Origin: Bacillota bacterium
GTDB lineage: Bacteria; Bacillota; Clostridia; Oscillospirales; Ruminococcaceae
Length of the DNA: 17,970 bases
Assembly (NCBI GenBank): GCA_023396215.1
Contig: JAEWWW010000145.1
Location: 1 to 17,970 of the forward strand
Direction of reading: 5' to 3'
The notes beneath the pieces are model-generated. The model saw only the letters and a list, made by a program, of their open reading frames with translations. It searched no databases and was not told the origin of the DNA. The first letter of the stretch is position 1. Every line of letters begins with the position of its first letter. Of the stretch, positions 1 to 5,624 are shown in pieces. The position numbers were made by a program, and so were the translations under genes.

Positions 1-50
1 CCGTGTGGGGGGGGGGGGGGGGGGGGGGGGGCCGGGGGCGGGGGGCTGAC
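1..50. other. Poly-G low-complexity contig end
   Basis: Twenty-five consecutive G residues (7-31) followed by more G/C-only sequence. This is unlike anything else in the window and sits exactly at the edge, so it is most likely a sequencing or assembly artefact. Nothing is coded here. Confidence 0.8.
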
Positions 51-105
51 GGCAGCTTAAATAAAATTGCAAAAGAGATTGAATCCAGAATATTTCATTA
101 TTTTA

Positions 106-150
106 TTGACAAATAGGGTCACCCCCATCAAAATAAAGGTAACCCTATTT
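106..150 (+). promoter_or_regulatory. Promoter and inverted-repeat operator of RHH gene 1
   Basis: A -35 TTGACA (106-111) lies 17 bp from a -10-like CAAAAT (129-134). The arms AAATAGGGTCACC (111-123) and GGTAACCCTATTT (138-150) form an inverted repeat matching at 12 of 13 positions. They begin at the end of the -35 and close on both sides of the -10. Such placement is typical of an autorepressor site, and RHH proteins of the CopG type bind symmetric elements at their own promoters. The repeat is visible; binding by the RHH protein is inferred. Confidence 0.6.
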
Positions 151-167
151 CTGTAAGGAGGTGTTCT

Positions 168-344
168 GTGGAAAAGGGCAAACGGGGCCCGAAGACCGAT
201 AATCCCAAGCCATACAGGATGGCCGTTAAGTATGACGAAGAGTGCAAACATATTTTAGAAGCCTATTGCGAGCAGGAAAACGTCAACAAAATGGAAGCTG
301 CCCGGCGCGGGATTAAAAAGTTAAGGGACGACCTCAAAAAATAA
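168..344 (+). CDS. Small ribbon-helix-helix (CopG-like) DNA-binding protein, copy 1
   Basis: 58 aa with a GTG start, preceded by AAGGAGG (155-161) at 6 nt. The N-terminus is basic, with the GPKTDNPK stretch seen in many clostridial RHH proteins. A beta-strand (about residues 15-21, PYRMAVK) and two helices (about 23-38 and 41-57) follow, which is the RHH fold: strands of a dimer contact DNA. The likely role is autoregulation through the inverted repeat at 111-150. The C-terminal 17 codons (294-344) are base-for-base identical to those of copy 3, showing recent duplication or conversion. The stop codon lies inside the T-tract region of the convergent small RNA terminator. It could equally be the antitoxin-like half of another control system. 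The fold is clear from pattern but the function is not demonstrated. Confidence 0.8.
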   Translation: MEKGKRGPKTDNPKPYRMAVKYDEECKHILEAYCEQENVNKMEAARRGIKKLRDDLKK

Positions 345-416
345 AGGAAGCGGCGCACACCTCACGAGTAACACGCCACTTCCCCACACCGACAGACGCC
401 CAAAGGCATCTGCAGC
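337..416 (-). ncRNA. Candidate antisense-type small RNA, copy 1
   Basis: Predicted transcript of about 80 nt on the minus strand. Its start is placed 7 nt after the -10 at 423-428, and it ends in a U-run opposite 337-345. Hairpin I is CAGAUGCC, loop UUUG, GGCGUCUG (opposite 394-413 region); UUUG fits the YUNR U-turn motif common in antisense RNA loops. The terminator hairpin pairs 346-355 with 374-383 and is followed by UUUAUUUUUU. Stem positions that are C-A mismatches on the plus strand become G-U pairs on this strand. At one stem position copy 1 has C-G (354/375) where copies 2 and 3 have U-A. The RNA converges on RHH gene 1. No DUF6809-like gene follows this copy, so any target would be in trans. 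Confidence 0.65.
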
Positions 417-422
417 GTAAAT

Positions 423-452
423 AGTATAACATGCGCTGTAAGTCCTTTTCAA
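423..452 (-). promoter_or_regulatory. Promoter of small RNA copy 1
   Basis: Read on the minus strand: TTGAAA (447-452), an 18 bp spacer, then TATACT (423-428) preceded by TGT, an extended -10. The same elements with the same 18 bp spacing occur in all three copies, although the spacer sequence varies. Confidence 0.65.
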
Positions 453-536
453 GCGTGGTTGGTCATGACTGGGAAGGGAGATGGGTTGTCGTCAGGCAGA
501 ATAAATAATTACTTTATAACAAATTCTAAAAAGCCA

Positions 537-586
537 TTGACTTTAAAGGCCCCGATTATTATTATAGTATTATGGGTCCTGTAAAG
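537..586 (+). promoter_or_regulatory. Promoter and inverted-repeat operator of RHH gene 2
   Basis: TTGACT (537-542), 17 bp, TATTAT (560-565). The arms CTTTAAAGGCCCC (541-553) and GGGTCCTGTAAAG (574-586) match at 11 of 13 positions as an inverted repeat. As in cassette 1, they start at the end of the -35 and enclose the -10, but their sequence is unrelated to that of cassette 1. Binding by the RHH protein is inferred. Confidence 0.6.
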
Positions 587-598
587 TGAGGTGATACA

Positions 599-772
599 AT
601 GAGCCCACGGACCGGGCGGCCAAAGGTGGACAACCCCAAAAACGTTGAAGTCAAGGTGCGGTTCGTAGAAGATGTAAACCGGCAATTGCTGGAATACTGC
701 AAAAAACACGGCATCACACGGGCAGAGGCGGTTAGATTGGCGGTTGATTTACTTTTGTCCAAGGAAAAATAA
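599..772 (+). CDS. Small ribbon-helix-helix (CopG-like) DNA-binding protein, copy 2
   Basis: 57 aa with an ATG start and GAGGTGA (588-594) four nt upstream. The N-terminal TGRPKVDNPK is basic. The strand NVEVKVRF (15-22) is followed by helices at about 24-37 and 40-54 with an ITRAEAVR helix start; this is the clearest RHH pattern of the three copies. It is divergent from copies 1 and 3, and its operator arms also differ, as expected if each paralogue recognises its own site. The stop codon overlaps the end of small RNA copy 2. No protein gene follows in this cassette: after the repeated GAAAGGAG at 902 region the reading frame is closed. Confidence 0.85.
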   Translation: MSPRTGRPKVDNPKNVEVKVRFVEDVNRQLLEYCKKHGITRAEAVRLAVDLLLSKEK

Positions 773-843
773 AGGAAGCGGTGCCCACTCAACAAAGCCG
801 CACCACTTCCCCACACCGACAGACGCCCAAAGGCATCTGCAGC
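765..843 (-). ncRNA. Candidate antisense-type small RNA, copy 2
   Basis: Same architecture as copy 1: start near 843, hairpin I with a UUUG loop, then an 11 bp terminator stem pairing 774-784 with 800-810 (one G-U on this strand, loop of 15 nt), then UUUAUUUUU. The stem pair 782/802 is U-A where copy 1 has C-G at 354/375, a compensatory change. The terminator loop sequence differs from copies 1 and 3. Confidence 0.65.
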
Positions 844-849
844 GTAAAT

Positions 850-879
850 AGTATAACATGCGCTGTAGCCCCTTTTCAA
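850..879 (-). promoter_or_regulatory. Promoter of small RNA copy 2
   Basis: Minus strand: TTGAAA (874-879), 18 bp, TATACT (850-855) preceded by TGT. Hexamers and spacing are identical to copies 1 and 3. Confidence 0.65.
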
Positions 880-930
880 GCGTGGTTGGTCATGACTGTG
901 AAAGGAGATTAGCGTTCAAAAAATACATTC

Positions 931-970
931 TTGGCTTCTGATATTCAAAAATACTATAGCTTTGTATATC
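931..970 (+). promoter_or_regulatory. Promoter and inverted-repeat operator of RHH gene 3
   Basis: TTGGCT (931-936), 18 bp, TATAGC (955-960); the -10 assignment is the weakest of the three cassettes. The arms GATATTCAAA (940-949) and TTTGTATATC (961-970) form an inverted repeat matching at 9 of 10 positions, enclosing the -10 and differing in sequence from the other two operators. Confidence 0.5.
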
Positions 971-986
971 AAAAGGAGGTGAGTTT

Positions 987-1163
987 TTGGCAAGCCCTAA
1001 AATGGGGCGTCCAACCGATAATCCCAAAGATAAAACCTTATTTGTGCGTTTAGACAGCGAAAGCAGCGACGCATTGGAGGCTTACTGTGAGCAGGAGCAG
1101 GTAACAAAGGCCGAAGCTGCCCGGCGCGGGATTAAAAAGTTAAGGGACGACCTCAAAAAATAA
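987..1163 (+). CDS. Small ribbon-helix-helix (CopG-like) DNA-binding protein, copy 3
   Basis: 58 aa from a TTG start at 987, chosen because GGAGG (975-979) lies 7 nt upstream. An in-frame ATG at 1002 would be 22 nt away and would cut the protein to 53 aa. The sequence has GRPTDNPK at 7-14, the strand KTLFVRL (16-22), and two helices ending in RRGIKKLRDDLKK, identical to copy 1 over the last 17 residues. Its gene is followed, across the linker repeat, by the DUF6809-like gene in the same direction. Its promoter could therefore drive both, with small RNA copy 3 antisense to the leader between them. Confidence 0.8.
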   Translation: MASPKMGRPTDNPKDKTLFVRLDSESSDALEAYCEQEQVTKAEAARRGIKKLRDDLKK

Positions 1164-1235
1164 AGGAAGCGGTGCCCTCCCAACAAAGACAGCACCACTT
1201 CCCCACACCGACAGACGCACAAAGGCATCTGCAGC
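1156..1235 (-). ncRNA. Candidate antisense-type small RNA, copy 3
   Basis: Start near 1235, hairpin I (opposite 1213-1232; its loop-closing pair is lost, giving a six-base loop around UUUG), terminator stem 1165-1175 with 1192-1202, then UUUAUUUUUU. It is fully complementary to the RHH3-DUF6809 leader. The ribosome-binding site of the DUF6809-like gene (GGAG, 1296-1299) lies about 60 nt downstream of the complementary segment. Any cis effect would therefore act on leader folding or elongation rather than by directly covering that site. Confidence 0.65.
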
Positions 1236-1241
1236 GTAAAT

Positions 1242-1271
1242 AGTATAACATGCGCCGCACCTCCTTTTCAA
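1242..1271 (-). promoter_or_regulatory. Promoter of small RNA copy 3
   Basis: Minus strand: TTGAAA (1266-1271), 18 bp, TATACT (1242-1247) preceded by TGT. The hexamers are kept although the spacer has diverged from copies 1 and 2. Confidence 0.65.
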
Positions 1272-1307
1272 GCGTCGTCGGTCATGACTTTGAAAGGAGA
1301 ATGACAG

Positions 1308-1577
1308 ATGACATCCGGTTTGCAAGCGTTGTTTTATGAAGGGGTTTTCCCCTTTGAGCAGGCGGTGCCCAAAAGCCCTGAATACCGCCAGCTTTACCGG
1401 AAGATTGACCACGAAATCCAATACCTGACCGAAAAACTGCCGCAGGAGGCTGCCGCGCGGCTCGAAGAGCTGGAGGACCTGCATGCCGACGCTTCCACCC
1501 TGTATGGCTGCGCCTGCTTTGCCTATGGCTTTAAGCTGGCCGCCCGGCTCATGGGGGCAACATTCGCCGACGAATAG
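1308..1577 (+). CDS. Small conserved protein, DUF6809-like
   Basis: 89 aa. AAAGGAG (1293-1299) stands 8 nt before the ATG at 1308; an ATG at 1301 is too close and opens only a short frame. The pattern is: N-terminal LQALFYEGVFPFEQ, then PEYRQLYRKID, a charged helix (30-62), and a C-terminal LYGCACFAYGFKLAARLM helix. This resembles the small clostridial proteins called DUF6809, of unknown function and often in accessory or phage-like settings. The family number is from memory. The protein is acidic and helical, with no signal peptide or catalytic motif visible. It occupies the position that repB holds in the pMV158 copG operon but shows no Rep-like motif. Confidence 0.75.
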   Translation: MTSGLQALFYEGVFPFEQAVPKSPEYRQLYRKIDHEIQYLTEKLPQEAAARLEELEDLHADASTLYGCACFAYGFKLAARLMGATFADE

Positions 1578-1615
1578 AGGAGGCTGACGGCCACCCCTGC
1601 CCACAATATCCCATT

Positions 1616-1692
1616 CCCCTCCTTGGAGGGGTGGCGCTCACAAGCGCCGGGGTGGTTAAGGGGTAGCACCCGCGCAAGCGCCGGGGTGGTAA
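1616..1692. repeat. Palindromic dispersed repeat with 16 bp direct repeat
   Basis: CCCCTCC (1616-1622) pairs with GGAGGGG (1625-1631), and GGCGCT/AGCGCC forms a second small stem. The 16 bases at 1641-1656 (caagcgccggggtggt) recur exactly at 1675-1690. This pattern of a short GGAGGGGTGGC hairpin followed by GCCGGGGTGG is a dispersed intergenic element of many bacterial genomes. It has no coding content. Confidence 0.55.
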
Positions 1693-1745
1693 AGGCGGCC
1701 TGATGTGAATACCGGTCCCCTGCAATACCCCTTGCATCTATCGGT

Positions 1746-1814
1746 GTAGGGGCGGCTGCGAGCCGGCCCGCATGGTTCGCGCTGAGGGCGCGGGCGGATG
1801 ATATCCGCCCCTAC
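1746..1814. repeat. REP/MITE-like palindromic element
   Basis: The element is bounded by GTAGGGGCGG (1746-1755) and CCGCCCCTAC (1805-1814), a perfect 10 bp terminal inverted repeat, with GC-rich inner arms (gccggcccgc / gcgggcgg). It is 69 bp long, non-coding and intergenic, consistent with a small dispersed repeat of clostridial genomes. Confidence 0.6.
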
Positions 1815-1876
1815 GACATTTGGCGCGATGGGCATGCGGGCGACCACAGTTGCTATTGCAAACAATCAACAGACGC

Positions 1877-1904
1877 AAAAAGGGCGGCTATAAGCCGCCC
1901 TTTT
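1877..1904 (-). terminator. Intrinsic terminator after clpX
   Basis: AAAAGGGCGGCT (1877-1888) and AGCCGCCCTTTT (1893-1904) form a 12 bp stem with a 4-base loop, 22 bp beyond the clpX stop and flanked by A/T on both sides. It can stop minus-strand (clpX) and plus-strand transcription alike. Confidence 0.85.
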
Positions 1905-1926
1905 GTCTTATAACTGATATCGGGTA

Positions 1927-3228
1927 CTACGAAACCGAGTGCTGCCTTGCCCTGCTCTTTTTGGGCTTGAGCTGAAGCTTCACCGGCTTTTTTTCGGGGT
2001 CATAGGTGATAAGCGGCTGGGCGGTGCCCGCCACGCAGTCGGCCGAAATCACAATCTTATCGATGGTGTGGTTAGACGGCGCGTCAAACATCACCTTGCC
2101 CAGAATGCCCTCCATGATGGAGCGCAGGCCGCGGGCGCCGGTTTTGCGTTCGATGGCCTGTTTGGCCACCGCCGCCAGCGCTTCCGGCTCAAACTCAAGC
2201 TTGATGCCGTCCAGCTCAAAGAGCCGGGCGTACTGGCGCAGAATGGCATTTTTCGGCTTGGAAAGGATGGTCACCAGCGCTTCCTCATCCAGATTGGTCA
2301 GCGCGGTAATCACCGGCATACGGCCCACCAGCTCGGGGATAAGGCCGTACTTGACCAGATCGTGGGGGGTCACCTGCGAAATGAGGGTTTCCTCGGCCTT
2401 TTTATCCCGAAGGGTAGCACCGAAGCCCAGCGAGGAGGTCGCCACCCGCTTCTCGATAATCTTCTGGATGCCGTCAAAGGCGCCGCCGCAGATAAAGAGA
2501 ATGTTGGAGGTATCTATCTGGATAAACTCCTGCTGGGGGTGCTTTCTGCCCCCCTGAGGCGGCACGCTGGAAACGGTGCCCTCCAGAATTTTCAGCAGCG
2601 CCTGCTGCACGCCCTCGCCGCTGACGTCCCTCGTAATCGAGGGGTTCTCAGACTTGCGGGCGATTTTATCCAGCTCATCGATATAGATGATGCCCTTCTG
2701 AGCGCGCTCCACATCAAAGTCGGCGGCCTGTATCAGCCGCAGCAGGATGTTTTCAACATCCTCGCCCACATAACCCGCCTCGGTGAGGGTGGTTGCGTCG
2801 GCGATGGCGAAGGGCACGTTGAGGATGCGGGCCAGCGTCTGTGCCAGCAGGGTTTTGCCCACGCCGGTGGGCCCCAGCAGCAGCACGTTGCTTTTTGCCA
2901 GTTCTACCTCGTCGCTTTCGCCAAAATAGATGCGTTTATAATGGTTGTAAACGGCCACCGAGAGGGCAATCTTCGCGTCCTCCTGCCCCACCACATATTC
3001 GTCTAAAATCGACTTTATCTCGGCAGGCTTGGGGATGCTGATTTCTATCTCTTCGCTTACGCCGCGCTTTTTGCTGACAGGCTCGTCGCCCTCCATCACC
3101 GCAAGGCACAGCTCGACGCACTCGTTGCAGATGCAAACCCCGGGGCCGGCTATCATCCGCTGCACTTTTTCCTGCGTTTTGCCGCAAAAGGAACAGCGCA
3201 GCGTTCTGTTTTCATCGTTTTTTGCCAT
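1927..3228 (-). CDS. clpX: ATP-dependent Clp protease ATP-binding subunit ClpX
   Basis: 433 aa, full length. ClpX is an AAA+ unfoldase that threads substrates into ClpP in the cytoplasm. It has an N-terminal zinc-binding domain with Cys12-x2-Cys15 and Cys34-x2-Cys37. Further motifs are Walker A GPTGVGKT (119-126), pore loop GYVGED (152-157), Walker B IIYIDELDK (180-188, D184/E185), an RKH loop (228-230) and an LGF tripeptide (267-269) at the place of the ClpP-docking IGF loop. An arginine finger in VGRMPV (R303) and sensor 2 GARGLR (364-369) complete the set. A GGGAGG ribosome-binding site (3233-3238 region) overlaps the clpP stop, so translation of the two genes is probably coupled. The gap to clpP is 10 bp. 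Confidence 0.98.
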   Translation of the reverse strand: MAKNDENRTLRCSFCGKTQEKVQRMIAGPGVCICNECVELCLAVMEGDEPVSKKRGVSEEIEISIPKPAEIKSILDEYVVGQEDAKIALSVAVYNHYKRIYFGESDEVELAKSNVLLLGPTGVGKTLLAQTLARILNVPFAIADATTLTEAGYVGEDVENILLRLIQAADFDVERAQKGIIYIDELDKIARKSENPSITRDVSGEGVQQALLKILEGTVSSVPPQGGRKHPQQEFIQIDTSNILFICGGAFDGIQKIIEKRVATSSLGFGATLRDKKAEETLISQVTPHDLVKYGLIPELVGRMPVITALTNLDEEALVTILSKPKNAILRQYARLFELDGIKLEFEPEALAAVAKQAIERKTGARGLRSIMEGILGKVMFDAPSNHTIDKIVISADCVAGTAQPLITYDPEKKPVKLQLKPKKSRARQHSVS

Positions 3229-3238
3229 AAGTCCTCCC

Positions 3239-3820
3239 TCAGTGCCGGTCTATCACCTTGTCCACCAGGCCGTAGGCAACCGCCTGCTCGGCAGACATAA
3301 AGTTATCGCGCTCGGTATCCCGCGCAATCTCTTCCAGCGGCCTGCCGGTCTGCTCAGAAAGCATTTTGTTCAGCTTCTCCTTGATGCGCAGGATGCGGTC
3401 GGCGTGGATTTTGATATCGGTAGCCTGACCCTGCATACCGCCCAAAGGCTGGTGAATCATAATTTCGCTGTTGGGCAGGGCATAGCGCTTGCCCTTGGCG
3501 CCCGAAGAGAGCAGAAACGCCCCCATCGAGGCAGCCAGCCCCAGGCAGATGGTGGAAACGTCGCACTTGATATACTGCATTGTGTCATAGATGGCCATGC
3601 CCGCGGTGATAGAGCCGCCGGGGCTGTTGATATAAAGGCTGATGTCCTTCTCCGGGTCCTGGCCTTCCAGATAAAGAAGCTGGGCGATAACCAGACTGGC
3701 TGTCACATCATTGACCTCTTCACAGAGCATGACTATCCTGTCGTTGAGAAGGCGGGAGAAAATATCGTAGGAACGCTCTCCCCTGTTGGTTTGTTCGATG
3801 ACCATTGGCACTAGGCTCAT
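3239..3820 (-). CDS. clpP: ATP-dependent Clp protease proteolytic subunit ClpP
   Basis: 193 aa, the usual length. The start is the ATG at 3818-3820 because GGAGG lies 7-8 nt upstream and the protein then begins MSLVPMVIEQ as in the family; the open frame extends further upstream but lacks such a site. The catalytic triad is Ser98 (AASMGAF), His123 (MIHQPLGG) and Asp172 (DTERDNFM). The SPGGSITAG segment (66-74) forms the oxyanion/strand region. ClpP forms the double-ring peptidase chamber used by ClpX. It sits between tig and clpX on the same strand, the common order in Firmicutes and proteobacteria. I saw no CtsR-type heptad repeat upstream. Confidence 0.98.
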   Translation of the reverse strand: MSLVPMVIEQTNRGERSYDIFSRLLNDRIVMLCEEVNDVTASLVIAQLLYLEGQDPEKDISLYINSPGGSITAGMAIYDTMQYIKCDVSTICLGLAASMGAFLLSSGAKGKRYALPNSEIMIHQPLGGMQGQATDIKIHADRILRIKEKLNKMLSEQTGRPLEEIARDTERDNFMSAEQAVAYGLVDKVIDRH

Positions 3821-3974
3821 GGTTGGCACCTCCTGATAATTGGTTTTTCCCCGCAAAATTTTTGCATAGCCCATGGGCGGCATAGCCAGCCGTCTGAGCC
3901 ATACAAAAACCGTCTTCTTCTACCCCATTGTATGGGCAGCCCGGCAAGTTGGACAGTATCGCCCAATTTGTTAA

Positions 3975-4000
3975 CTGCGCCGCCGGTTTCGGCGGCGCAG
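3975..4000 (-). other. Strong GC-rich hairpin between tig and clpP
   Basis: CTGCGCCGCC (3975-3984) pairs perfectly with GGCGGCGCAG (3991-4000) around a 6-base loop, about 90 bp downstream of tig. On the minus strand it is followed by TTAACAAATT rather than a U-run. It may be a weak terminator, an RNA-processing or stability element between tig and clpP, or a pause site. No convincing clpP promoter was found in the 270 bp intergenic region. Confidence 0.45.
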
Positions 4001-4090
4001 CTTCCGGTTCTGCCTTTATATAGTTCTCTGCTTATATAGATAGATTTTTGCTTCTCTCCCCTGCCTTTGGCAAAGCCGGGAAACAAACAT

Positions 4091-5398
4091 CTATTCTGCC
4101 TTTGCCGCCTCGTCGGCAGCTTTTTCGGTGATGACGGCGCTGTCGCGCACCAAATCGATGGCCTTGTTGGAAAGCAGGTCCTTGCTCAGCTCGGAAGCGG
4201 GCAGGAAGCCTTTCACCTTATCGGCCTCGATGTTGTAGACGCCGGCAAGACGGGTGTACTCGGCCTCCAGCTCCTCGTCGGTCACAGCGAGGGCCTCCAG
4301 CTCGGCAATCTTCTCAAGGGCCAGACGCACTTTTACCTGACGCTCGCCCTGCTCGGCAAAGGTTTTGCGGAAGCTTTCAAGCTCCATGCCGGTGTACTGC
4401 AGATAGGTTTGCAGGTTGAGCCCCTGCGACTGCAGGCGGTACTCAAAATCGCGCACCATATCGTCGATGCGGTTTTCAATCATCACCTGGGGAATGTTGG
4501 CCTCCAGCTTGGTGATAATCGCGTCCATCAGGCTGTTTTCCAGCATGTCGGCCGCCTGCTGATCGTGGCGCTCCTGCAGCTTGGCCTTCATATCCGCCTT
4601 AAACTCATCAAGGGTATCAAACTCGCTGACATCCTTGGCGAACTCGTCGTCCAGCTCGGGCAGCTCGCGGGTTTTCAGCTCGTGCAGCGTTACCTTAAAG
4701 ACAACCGGCTTGCCCGCCAGCTCCGCGGCATGGTACTCTTCGGGGAAGGTGACGTTCACATCAAAGCTGTCGCCGATGTTTTTGCCCATCACCTGCTCCT
4801 CAAAGCCGGGGATAAACTGGCCGGAGCCAAGGGTCAGGGAGTGTTTTTCACCCTTGCCGCCCTCAAAGGCCTCACCATCCAAAAAGCCTTCAAAGTCGAT
4901 GATGGCGTTGTCGCCCTGCTGCGCGGGGCGGCCCTCTACGTCGACAATGCGGCCGTTGCGCTCCTGCAGGCGGCCCAGCTCGGCTGCGACCTCTTCATCG
5001 GTGGCGGCACTAACCACCTTCTCGGCGGCTACGCCTTTATAGTCAGAGATAGAAACCTCGGGCTTGACGGTGACGGTGGCCTTAAAGGTAAAGCCGTCCT
5101 TGCCAATCTCCAGCACCTCGATGTCGGCGCGGTCCACCGGCTCGATACCGGCTTCGTCCACGGCGGCGCTGTAGGCCTCGGGGTAAATCTCGTTGATGGC
5201 ATCTTCATAGAACATGCCCTCGCCATACATCTTTTCAATCATGGCGCGGGGGGCCTTGCCCTTGCGGAAGCCGGGCACGGTGATTTTGGGGGCATTCTTT
5301 TTGTATGCTTTATCGACAGCAGCTTTAAACTGCTCGGCAGGTACAGCGATTTCCAGCACACATGTGTTCTCTGTTCTGGTTGATGAAGTAAGGCTCAT
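4091..5398 (-). CDS. tig: Trigger factor (ribosome-associated chaperone/prolyl isomerase)
   Basis: 435 aa, normal length. The protein has a ribosome-binding N-domain with the signature GFRKGKAP at 43-50. An FKBP-type PPIase domain at about 155-245 contains GDNAIIDFEGFLDGEAFEGG and FIPGFEEQVMG. A long helical C-terminal chaperone domain rich in Glu/Leu/Lys follows. Trigger factor binds ribosomal L23 near the exit tunnel and folds nascent chains. GGAGG stands 7 nt before the ATG. It is upstream of clpP and clpX on the same strand, so folding and degradation functions are grouped; co-transcription is possible but a strong hairpin lies between tig and clpP. Confidence 0.98.
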   Translation of the reverse strand: MSLTSSTRTENTCVLEIAVPAEQFKAAVDKAYKKNAPKITVPGFRKGKAPRAMIEKMYGEGMFYEDAINEIYPEAYSAAVDEAGIEPVDRADIEVLEIGKDGFTFKATVTVKPEVSISDYKGVAAEKVVSAATDEEVAAELGRLQERNGRIVDVEGRPAQQGDNAIIDFEGFLDGEAFEGGKGEKHSLTLGSGQFIPGFEEQVMGKNIGDSFDVNVTFPEEYHAAELAGKPVVFKVTLHELKTRELPELDDEFAKDVSEFDTLDEFKADMKAKLQERHDQQAADMLENSLMDAIITKLEANIPQVMIENRIDDMVRDFEYRLQSQGLNLQTYLQYTGMELESFRKTFAEQGERQVKVRLALEKIAELEALAVTDEELEAEYTRLAGVYNIEADKVKGFLPASELSKDLLSNKAIDLVRDSAVITEKAADEAAKAE

Positions 5399-5433
5399 TT
5401 ATATTCCTCCTATGTAGTTGTCATAACCAAATT

Positions 5434-5462
5434 ATTGTAACACAAACCTTTTCCTTTGGCTA
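5434..5462 (-). promoter_or_regulatory. Promoter of tig
   Basis: Minus strand: TAGCCA (5457-5462), 17 bp, TACAAT (5434-5439) preceded by TGT, an extended -10. The distance to the start codon is 35 bp. The -35 hexamer overlaps the end of the MITE-like repeat beginning at 5461. Confidence 0.5.
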
Positions 5463-5624
5463 GGGCGTTTCTGAAAAAAGGAAAACCGCTGGAAAATTCG
5501 CTGAAAACAGGTGGATGCAGGGCAAAAAGCACAGGAACACTTCATGTATTTCGGGCATTTTAACCCAGCAGACGCTGTTTTCAGTAGAAGTTGCCAAAAG
5601 CTTGGAGCTTTCAGAATGCCCCCG
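5461..5624 (+). mobile_element. MITE-like repeat family 1, copy A
   Basis: About 164 bp, alignable end to end with 12956-13119 in the same orientation (by eye about four of five bases identical, very few gaps). Shared blocks include gaaaaccgc, ggaaaattcgctgaaaaca and tttcagtagaa. The ends are inverted: tagggcgtttct at the left and agaatgcccc at the right (imperfect). No protein is encoded. Size, terminal inversion and non-coding content suggest a miniature inverted-repeat element. No transposase is present in the window and no clear target duplication was found. Confidence 0.65.

Larger units (their letters stand above)
342..1300 (+). repeat. Three-copy tandem linker repeat (342-482, 770-910, 1161-1300)
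   Basis: Three direct repeats of about 140 bp, each starting at an RHH stop codon (taaaggaagcgg) and ending in a GGAG-type ribosome-binding sequence (GAAAGGAG in copies 2 and 3). Divergence is concentrated in the terminator loop and in the spacer between the -35 and -10 of the minus-strand promoter. The stems, both promoter hexamers and an 8 bp palindrome GTCATGAC (471-478, 899 region, 1280s) are kept. The pattern is that of a conserved small-RNA gene plus the leader of a downstream gene. Confidence 0.85.

Noticed and set aside
1..50. G-quadruplex-like run of 25 G
   Set aside because: It is exactly at the contig edge and is most simply a sequencing or assembly artefact.
414..436. Third linker hairpin CAGCG/CGCTG as part of the small RNA
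   Set aside because: It spans the -10 of the minus-strand promoter, so most of it lies upstream of the predicted RNA start. It may matter only in the opposite-strand leader.
346..1202. Linker hairpins as plus-strand terminators of the RHH genes
   Set aside because: On the plus strand each stem has a C-A mismatch and is followed by CC, not T. The A-run lies before the stem, so the terminator works on the minus strand.
57..1737. Minus-strand open frames through the RHH/linker region
   Set aside because: They run through the linker repeats and antisense to the RHH and DUF6809-like genes, lack ribosome-binding sites and show no family pattern. The minus-strand signal here is RNA, not protein.
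3821..3883. Longer clpP start upstream
   Set aside because: The extension (MPPMGYAKIL...) has no ribosome-binding site and no match to ClpP N-termini; GGAGG precedes the chosen ATG.
3821..4090. CtsR operator upstream of clpP
   Set aside because: No tandem GGTCAAA-type heptads found on either strand.
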